Below, piece after piece: positions 59,965 through 64,000 of a stretch of 64,000 bases of DNA; positions within the stretch are counted from its first letter, which is position 1, and every line of letters starts with the position of its first letter. The notes under the pieces were generated by a model. It searched no databases, was not told the DNA's origin, and worked only from the letters and a program-made list of their open reading frames with translations. The DNA comes from Evansella vedderi (GTDB taxonomy: Bacteria; Bacillota; Bacilli; Bacillales; Salisediminibacteriaceae). A program made the position numbers and the translations under genes. The stretch lies in assembly GCF_030813435.1 (NCBI RefSeq), contig NZ_JAUSUG010000005.1, positions 62,001 through 126,000 of the forward strand, read 5' to 3'.

Positions 59965-60201
59965 ATGTCTGAAAAACAATTGACGGATTTAAAACATAAA
60001 GTAACGGACTTGAAACGATTTGCATTTATACTATTAGCCCTTAGCGGGTTTTTATGTGTGGGCCTTGTTTTACCAAACGAAGGTGTTACTGTACAACAAC
60101 AAGGAATGTTAGTAGGGCTAGTGTTCATCCTATTAATCGGTGCTTTTGGATTACACCGTATAGCAATGGAAACTCAAAGAAAAATTAATGAAGAAGAATA
60201 A
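59965..60201 (+). CDS. yrhC: YrhC family protein
   Basis: 78-residue protein with two transmembrane helices (FAFILLALSGFLCVGLVLP and MLVGLVFILLIGAFGLHRIA) and charged ends, as in YrhC. Its function is unknown; in B. subtilis it closes the mtnN-mccAB operon. AAAGGTGA precedes the ATG. Confidence 0.8.
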   Translation: MSEKQLTDLKHKVTDLKRFAFILLALSGFLCVGLVLPNEGVTVQQQGMLVGLVFILLIGAFGLHRIAMETQRKINEEE

Positions 60202-60259
60202 CTCACAATAGTTTGGAATAGGCAGTGATGGCATTTGCTTCACTCGTCGCAAATACAGC

Positions 60260-60308
60260 GAGGGTTTCTCAAAAGGTTAAAACCATACCTTTTGAGAAAC
60301 CCTCTTTA
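60260..60308. terminator. Bidirectional terminator, repeated hairpin family, copy 5
   Basis: Perfect 18-bp stem GAGGGTTTCTCAAAAGGT / ACCTTTTGAGAAACCCTC with loop TAAAACCAT. The preceding AGTGATGGCATTTGCTTCAC block (from about 60225) is shared with 34291. Confidence 0.9.
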
Positions 60309-60938
60309 ATTCTCAATAAATTGTTTCATTTCCTCGATTACATGGGCAAGAATCCTAGCTGTTATCCCCCATATAACATAATTGTTATATTCATAAAAAA
60401 GTTCTTTTACGCTACCGGTCCGCCAATTGTAGTCCTCCCCGTTAGGGATCAAATGGTATGGAAATTCCTTTTCTGGTTCCACCTTTAAATATATATGGTG
60501 TTCCATAGGTTCCATTATTAGTAACTCAGAAAGGGGAACATAAAGGACTTCCCTTACCTCTCCATCATTTTTGCTAATGTTTGCATCCTCCTCAATAATT
60601 CCTAAAAAAGGATAGAGGATCAACTTATATGGAGTGATCATATAGTCCAATTCCCCGATTATTTCTACTTTTGAAGGAGTTACTCCTAATTCCTCTGAAA
60701 GTTCCCGTATAGCTGCCGCTTCATGGGAGGGATCTGTTGAATCAACTTTACCCCCTGGAAAACAAATCTCCCCAGGTTGACGAATATTTTCTGCCCTTAC
60801 CTCAAAGATCATATGATATTCACCGTTTATTTTCATAAGTGGAACAAATAGGGCAAAACGGTGATATTTGTTGAAGTCCATAATTTGTCCTTTACGAGAA
60901 CGAAAGTGATGTAACCACCCCTGGTTTAGATTTTCCAA
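60306..60938 (-). CDS. Nudix hydrolase, CoA pyrophosphatase type
   Basis: 210-residue Nudix protein. RAENIRQPGEICFPGGKVD is the UPF0035 motif of CoA diphosphatases, and AAAIRELSEELGV completes the Nudix box with its catalytic Glu residues. It probably cleaves CoA or oxidised CoA to 4-phosphopantetheine and ADP. TTG at 60938 has AAGGAG 8 nt upstream on the minus strand; GTG at 60947 lies inside that site. Confidence 0.88.
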   Translation of the reverse strand: MENLNQGWLHHFRSRKGQIMDFNKYHRFALFVPLMKINGEYHMIFEVRAENIRQPGEICFPGGKVDSTDPSHEAAAIRELSEELGVTPSKVEIIGELDYMITPYKLILYPFLGIIEEDANISKNDGEVREVLYVPLSELLIMEPMEHHIYLKVEPEKEFPYHLIPNGEDYNWRTGSVKELFYEYNNYVIWGITARILAHVIEEMKQFIEN

Positions 60939-61088
60939 AGTATTCACTCCTTGCTGTTTTACCTTTTACTTCTTTATCATAACAGAATTTTTTGTTAAGT
61001 AATTATCACTTGCTTATAATAATTAATTGTATTTCCATTAACAGAGCAATATAATGTAACTAATAAATAAAAGAGGGAGTGTTTTCCA

Positions 61089-61331
61089 ATGAAGTTAACC
61101 GTTCAAAAACCAATTTTTGCTGAATCAGCTAGTAAACTTGTGAATTTAGCGGGTGATCATGCTTCTACTATTTTAATTAAGAAGGATCACTGGGTCGTTG
61201 ATGCGAAAAGTCTGCTAGGTGTGTTAGCCCTTGCGTTACAGCCTGGAGAAGAAGTCGAAGTGAGTGTGGAAGGAGAGTCTGGGGATGAATTCCTTAGTGA
61301 ATTAGTGAGCTCAGGACTCTTCGAGAAATAA
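61089..61331 (+). CDS. HPr-like (Crh-type) protein lacking the catalytic His
   Basis: 80 residues with the HPr fold pattern. The PTS phosphorylation site is lost: where HPr has GIHARPAT this protein has PIFAESAS (His15 to Phe, Arg17 to Glu). The regulatory serine region is kept (VDAKSLLGVLALAL, Ser41 equals HPr Ser46), as in Crh, so HPr kinase could still modify it. It cannot carry PEP-derived phosphate. Possibly a signalling paralogue; the partner is unknown. It ends in a terminator and is followed by the HesB-like gene. Confidence 0.82.
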   Translation: MKLTVQKPIFAESASKLVNLAGDHASTILIKKDHWVVDAKSLLGVLALALQPGEEVEVSVEGESGDEFLSELVSSGLFEK

Positions 61332-61346
61332 ATATAAGAATAAGGA

Positions 61347-61390
61347 AAATGGGATGCTCCTCCCCAGAGGACATCCCATTTGTATTTTTT
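61347..61390 (+). terminator. Terminator after the HPr-like gene
   Basis: AAATGGGATG / CATCCCATTT with inner CTC/GAG pairs, then GTATTTTTT. Confidence 0.88.
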
Positions 61391-61518
61391 CAATAATAAA
61401 CTAGTGGATATGTACGATTGCCACTTTGTTTTATACATTCTTATTCATTGTTTTTCTTTCGAAATGTTGCTACTATTAACAAAGGTGATAGCTTTTTAAA
61501 TAGCAATGAGGTGAAGAA

Positions 61519-61800
61519 ATGAATATAACAAACAAAGCCAAAGAATTTTTACAAGAGGTCATGGCAGAACATGGTGTTGAACAGGTTCGAGTTTTTTTCG
61601 CAGGGATGGGTTGAGGTGGACCCCAATTGGGCCTGTCTCTGGATGAGACGGCAGAAACGGATATAATGGAAGAAATCAACGGAATAAACGTAGCCTTTGA
61701 TGAAATGATTTATTCTCAAACAAAAGAGCTCACTTTGGAACTAAAAGAAACACCTGAAGGTAAAGGGTTAACGATTATGGGAAATGAAAGTCATTGTTAA
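61519..61800 (+). CDS. HesB-like selenoprotein (in-frame UGA at codon 32)
   Basis: 94-codon frame from ATG 61519 (GAGGTGA 5 nt upstream) to TAA 61800, interrupted only by TGA 61612-61614. Upstream codons read VRVFFAGMG, downstream GGPQLGLSLDE; in HesB/IscA-like relatives Cys stands between these (GMG-C-GGP). The TGA thus replaces the conserved Cys. A stem CTGTCTC/GAGACGG (61633-61651) with loop TGGAT starts its loop 25 nt after the TGA, which fits bacterial SECIS rules (loop within 16-37 nt and a G among its first two bases). HesB-like selenoproteins are a known family; their function is probably Fe-S or redox related. A nonsense mutation is the alternative. Confidence 0.78.
61633..61651 (+). 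promoter_or_regulatory. Putative bacterial SECIS element
   Basis: Seven-pair stem CTGTCTC / GAGACGG (one G-U) with pentaloop TGGAT, within the coding frame downstream of the UGA at 61612. It would bind SelB to direct selenocysteine insertion. Confidence 0.6.
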
Positions 61801-61806
61801 ATAAAA

Positions 61807-61839
61807 AAGCGCTCTCCAGCTTTACTGGAGGGCTTTTTT
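61807..61839. terminator. Terminator after the HesB-like gene
   Basis: CTCTCCAG and CTGGAGGG arms with loop CTTTA, flanked by A-run and T-run; shared with the convergent methyltransferase gene. Confidence 0.82.
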
Positions 61840-62464
61840 AGTGGTGTTTTTTTGCCACTGCGACACCAACTGGATAATATTCATTTTCTCTAGGAGGTTC
61901 TAATAGGACTCCCCGTTGGAAATAGAAGTCTACCCCTTTGAAACTGGTGAATAATGATTTAAATTCGTTGATTGTTAATTGATGATAATGGAAAGGCTGA
62001 CTTGTAGGCTTCCCTCTTCCTTGGCCAAATGGGGTAGATAATATTAAAGTTCCCCCCGGTTTTAATAAGCTGTACAGTTGATCCATAAAAAATAGGTCAT
62101 CTTCCACATGCTCAATAGTTTCAAAGCTAATTATAGTATCGAATGTTCCGTGCTTTTTCACTATATGTGGATCTAATACATCACCCTGAACATAGGTTAA
62201 CAAAGGGTGATAGTAGTTGGCTTTGGCATAATTAACCGCTTCTTGACAAAGGTCTACTCCTAAAAATTCACTTATTACCGTCTTTTTTGCCTTGACGAGC
62301 ATTTTACTACCATAGCCTGTTCCACAGGCAATGTCTAGCACTCGGCCTTTTACATAATGTATGGCGAATTGATATCGAGCTAAATGCTCTAATAACAATC
62401 CATTCATTGGATCCATATTGTTTGGAATGACTCGCTCTCCAGTATCCTTTAACACATTAATCAC
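61838..62464 (-). CDS. Class I SAM-dependent methyltransferase
   Basis: 208 residues with the Rossmann methyltransferase motifs: VLDIACGTGYGSKML (motif I), LGVDLCQEAV (acidic end of beta2), TIISFETIEHVED (motif IV) and LKPGGTLILSTPFG. The substrate is unknown; the fold resembles small-molecule or quinone-type enzymes. The start is uncertain: GTG 62464 and GTG 62455 both lack a strong ribosome site. Its neighbours give no clue. Confidence 0.82.
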   Translation of the reverse strand: MINVLKDTGERVIPNNMDPMNGLLLEHLARYQFAIHYVKGRVLDIACGTGYGSKMLVKAKKTVISEFLGVDLCQEAVNYAKANYYHPLLTYVQGDVLDPHIVKKHGTFDTIISFETIEHVEDDLFFMDQLYSLLKPGGTLILSTPFGQGRGKPTSQPFHYHQLTINEFKSLFTSFKGVDFYFQRGVLLEPPRENEYYPVGVAVAKKHH

Positions 62465-62489
62465 CGCTTTTTTATTTTAGGCTATTTTA

Positions 62490-62735
62490 TAAAAAGATTA
62501 TTGTTTTTAATGAGAATATAATATGGCTTGGATACGCTACAAGCGGATCAATTACGCCTAAAGGCAGTCCACGTCCTGAGTCTGGGATTACTCGACGCAA
62601 CCTACTTGAGGAAGCTTCTCAGGTCCCGCTTGTGGGCAACGGTGCAACGTCACCGTTCTGTTTCCGCGGGCAACGCTGGAGACGTCGCCTTCCGCTACTT
62701 CAAGCTGTTCAAAAAAAAGCAACAAAGTTTTATCT
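62490..62735 (-). repeat. Dispersed repeat family 1, copy upstream of the HAD gene
   Basis: Inverse orientation. From GGCTTGGATACGCTACAAGC (62525) through GGCAGTCCACGTCCTG and AGGTCCCGCTTGTGGGCAAC to CGCTGGAGACGTCGCCTTCC and TTCAAGC (62705), with T-rich/ATTGTT and GCAACAAAGT outer parts. It occupies most of the 388-nt gap. Confidence 0.78.
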
Positions 62736-62802
62736 TATTTTAAGGGTTTTATTATACCATTTTTGAATTGTGTTCCAAATATTATCATGAAAAGTGTGGA
62801 TA

Positions 62803-62811
62803 TGGTATAAT
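62803..62811 (+). promoter_or_regulatory. Extended -10 promoter of the HAD gene
   Basis: TGGTATAAT, an extended -10 (TG-n-TATAAT), 40 nt before the ATG; no good -35 at 17 nt. Confidence 0.5.
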
Positions 62812-62852
62812 TCGGTTTGTTGAAATAAGAGAGAATGAGAGGTAGCTATATA

Positions 62853-63593
62853 ATGGCAAAAGCAATCTTATTTGATTTAGATGGAACATTACTACCAATG
62901 GACACAGAGTCTTTTGTTAAGGTATATATAAGCCAGTTAGCACCAAGAGTTGCCCATATTATGGATCCAAATGATTTTATTAAAGCTCTTTGGACTGGAA
63001 CAGAAGGGATGATGCGTAATTTAGATCCTGAAAAGACAAATGAACAGGTTTTTGAAGAAACATTCTTGAGCATTATTCCTGTAAAAAAAGAAGATATTTG
63101 GGCTACTCTAGATGAATTTTATGAAAATATTTTTCCTACTTTTTCACACCTGTGTGAACCTACACCTGTTGCTAGACAGATAGCAGAAGAAGCACTCCAC
63201 CAAGGTTATAAAATAGCTGTAGCTACTAATCCAGTCTTTCCGAAGGCGGCGATATATCACCGATTAAAATGGGCTGGAATTGATGATATCCCCTTTGAAT
63301 TGGTAACGGTATATGAGGAAAGCATGTTCACAAAGCCTCATTCTCAATATTATAAAGATATTTATCAACGGCTAGAAGTAAAGCCGGAAGAATGTATCAT
63401 GGTTGGAAATGATAAGCAAGAGGACATGGTGGCTAGTGAAGTTGGCATGAAAACCTTCTTAGTGGAAGGGTTTGTGATTGATCGTGGTGAACCTCAATAT
63501 ACTATTGATGACCAAGGTACTTTAAGTGAACTATATACAAAGCTTAAGGAGCGGACAGGATTGTTTGCTGATAGATCGTTAACAAATCATTAA
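62853..63593 (+). CDS. HAD family hydrolase
   Basis: 246-residue haloacid dehalogenase-type phosphatase. Motif I FDLDGTLLPMD (nucleophile Asp8 and Asp10), motif II VATNP, Lys in TKPHSQYY and motif IV MVGNDKQEDMVAS are intact, with an alpha-helical cap (about 15-110). The substrate is not predictable. ATG 62853 has GAGAGGTAG upstream; the in-frame ATG 62835 precedes that site. A perfect terminator follows. Confidence 0.88.
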   Translation: MAKAILFDLDGTLLPMDTESFVKVYISQLAPRVAHIMDPNDFIKALWTGTEGMMRNLDPEKTNEQVFEETFLSIIPVKKEDIWATLDEFYENIFPTFSHLCEPTPVARQIAEEALHQGYKIAVATNPVFPKAAIYHRLKWAGIDDIPFELVTVYEESMFTKPHSQYYKDIYQRLEVKPEECIMVGNDKQEDMVASEVGMKTFLVEGFVIDRGEPQYTIDDQGTLSELYTKLKERTGLFADRSLTNH

Positions 63594-63607
63594 AACCGAA
63601 TTTCCTT

Positions 63608-63639
63608 GAAAAAGCCCATAGGTAAATATGGGCTTTTTC
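63608..63639 (+). terminator. Terminator after the HAD gene
   Basis: Perfect 13-bp stem GAAAAAGCCCATA / TATGGGCTTTTTC with loop GGTAAA. Confidence 0.92.
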
Positions 63640-63741
63640 ACATTCTAGAATTTTAAATGAACAATGTCAAAGTCCACAATGTGCTCATATAGTAATAAGG
63701 CGAATAACTAAGTAACATATAAACGTAATGGGGTATTTACA

Positions 63742-64000
63742 ATGAAAAATATTTTTTTTAAAGCGGTACCTGGGTTATTTCAACGGAGAAAAAATATAAA
63801 GAATGATAACCAACAGTTTTATTACGATAACAAAGTTATGGATTCCATTAACAAGTTACAGAAGGCAAATCATAAGTTAGTAGATAAGATAACAAGCTTA
63901 AATGAATCAACTAACAAGGTTGGAGAGAAAACAGAAGATCTCTTTCAAATAATTGATAATATTAAATACGATCATGCTGAGGAAATGGAAAAGGTCTTAG
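63742..64000 (+). CDS. Unidentified protein, N-terminal part (runs off window)
   Basis: Open frame of 86 codons from ATG 63742 to the window end, with only a weak GGGGT upstream. The visible part has a basic start (KAVPGLFQRRKNIKN), then polar, probably coiled-coil sequence (VMDSINKLQKANHKL, DKITSLNESTNKVG). I do not recognise a family; the whole protein is needed. Confidence 0.55.
   Translation, partial: MKNIFFKAVPGLFQRRKNIKNDNQQFYYDNKVMDSINKLQKANHKLVDKITSLNESTNKVGEKTEDLFQIIDNIKYDHAEEMEKVL

Noticed and set aside
61519-61611. HesB-like gene as a simple pseudogene ending at the TGA
   Set aside because: Conservation continues after the TGA with no other frame damage and a SECIS-like stem follows; retained only as the alternative explanation.

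Overview
The window reads as chromosomal DNA of an endospore-forming member of the Bacillaceae (low GC, Gram-positive). It carries many sporulation genes (safA, a CoxA/YhcN-type lipoprotein, bofC, spoVB, an rsfA-type regulator). Gene order largely follows the Bacillus subtilis obg-pheBA-safA-coxA-bofC-ruvAB-queA-tgt-yajC-yrzE-yrbG-spoVB-secDF-recJ-apt-relA-dtd-hisS-aspS-rarA-cymR-iscS-mnmA-recD2-alaS-yrrK-mltG-yrrMNO-udk-greA-yrrS-mtnN backbone. Several replacements and losses, plus split secD/secF genes, show it is not B. subtilis itself. The exact genus cannot be settled from sequence inspection alone.

Layout. 1-4.7 kb: end of obgE, phenylalanine genes pheB-pheA, and spore coat/cortex genes. 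4.9-10.6 kb: bofC, then ruvA-ruvB-DUF2905-queA-tgt-yajC (Holliday junction migration and queuosine tRNA modification). 10.7-16.4 kb: membrane proteins (YrzE, an ArsB/NhaD-type transporter, YrbG, SpoVB, a DUF368/PopT undecaprenyl-phosphate transporter) and ComN. 16.7-26.7 kb: secD, secF, a CDF cation exporter, LapA, recJ, apt, relA, dtd. 26.8-30.5 kb: a small HTH-like protein and a T-box-controlled hisS-aspS operon. 30.5-36.9 kb: 6S RNA, lactate-utilisation lutABC with a LutR-type operator, the RsfA-like regulator and rarA. 37.3-46.4 kb: a YczE-type membrane protein, cymR, iscS, mnmA, TPR protein, recD2, yrrD and small proteins, yrrI. 46.4-59.7 kb: a T-box-controlled alaS, ireB-ruvX-yrzB, arsR, mltG, trmR-trhP1-trhP2-udk, greA, an ABC ATPase remnant, yrrS, yrzA, mtnN. 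59.9-64 kb: yrhC, a Nudix hydrolase, an HPr-like protein without the catalytic His, a HesB-like gene with an in-frame UGA, a methyltransferase, a HAD hydrolase and the start of an unidentified gene.

Functional links. Five groups of genes act on tRNA: queA/tgt (queuosine), iscS/mnmA (2-thiouridine), trmR/trhP1/trhP2 (5-methoxyuridine), dtd (proofreading) and three tRNA synthetases. The synthetases are under two T-box riboswitches whose specifier codons can be read (CAC for His, GCT for Ala). SpoVB and the DUF368 transporter are divergent neighbours, and both act on undecaprenyl-linked cell-wall precursors.

Most notable: (i) the gene at 61519-61800 has a UGA exactly where HesB-like proteins carry the conserved Cys, followed at the right distance by a stem-loop of bacterial SECIS type, so it is probably a selenoprotein. 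(ii) The intergenic spaces are filled by at least four dispersed repeat families without transposases. One of these has terminal stems that change sequence but stay complementary between copies. (iii) A family of near-identical terminators recurs five times. (iv) An inverted pair of about 100-bp repeats brackets 6S RNA-lutABC-rsfA.
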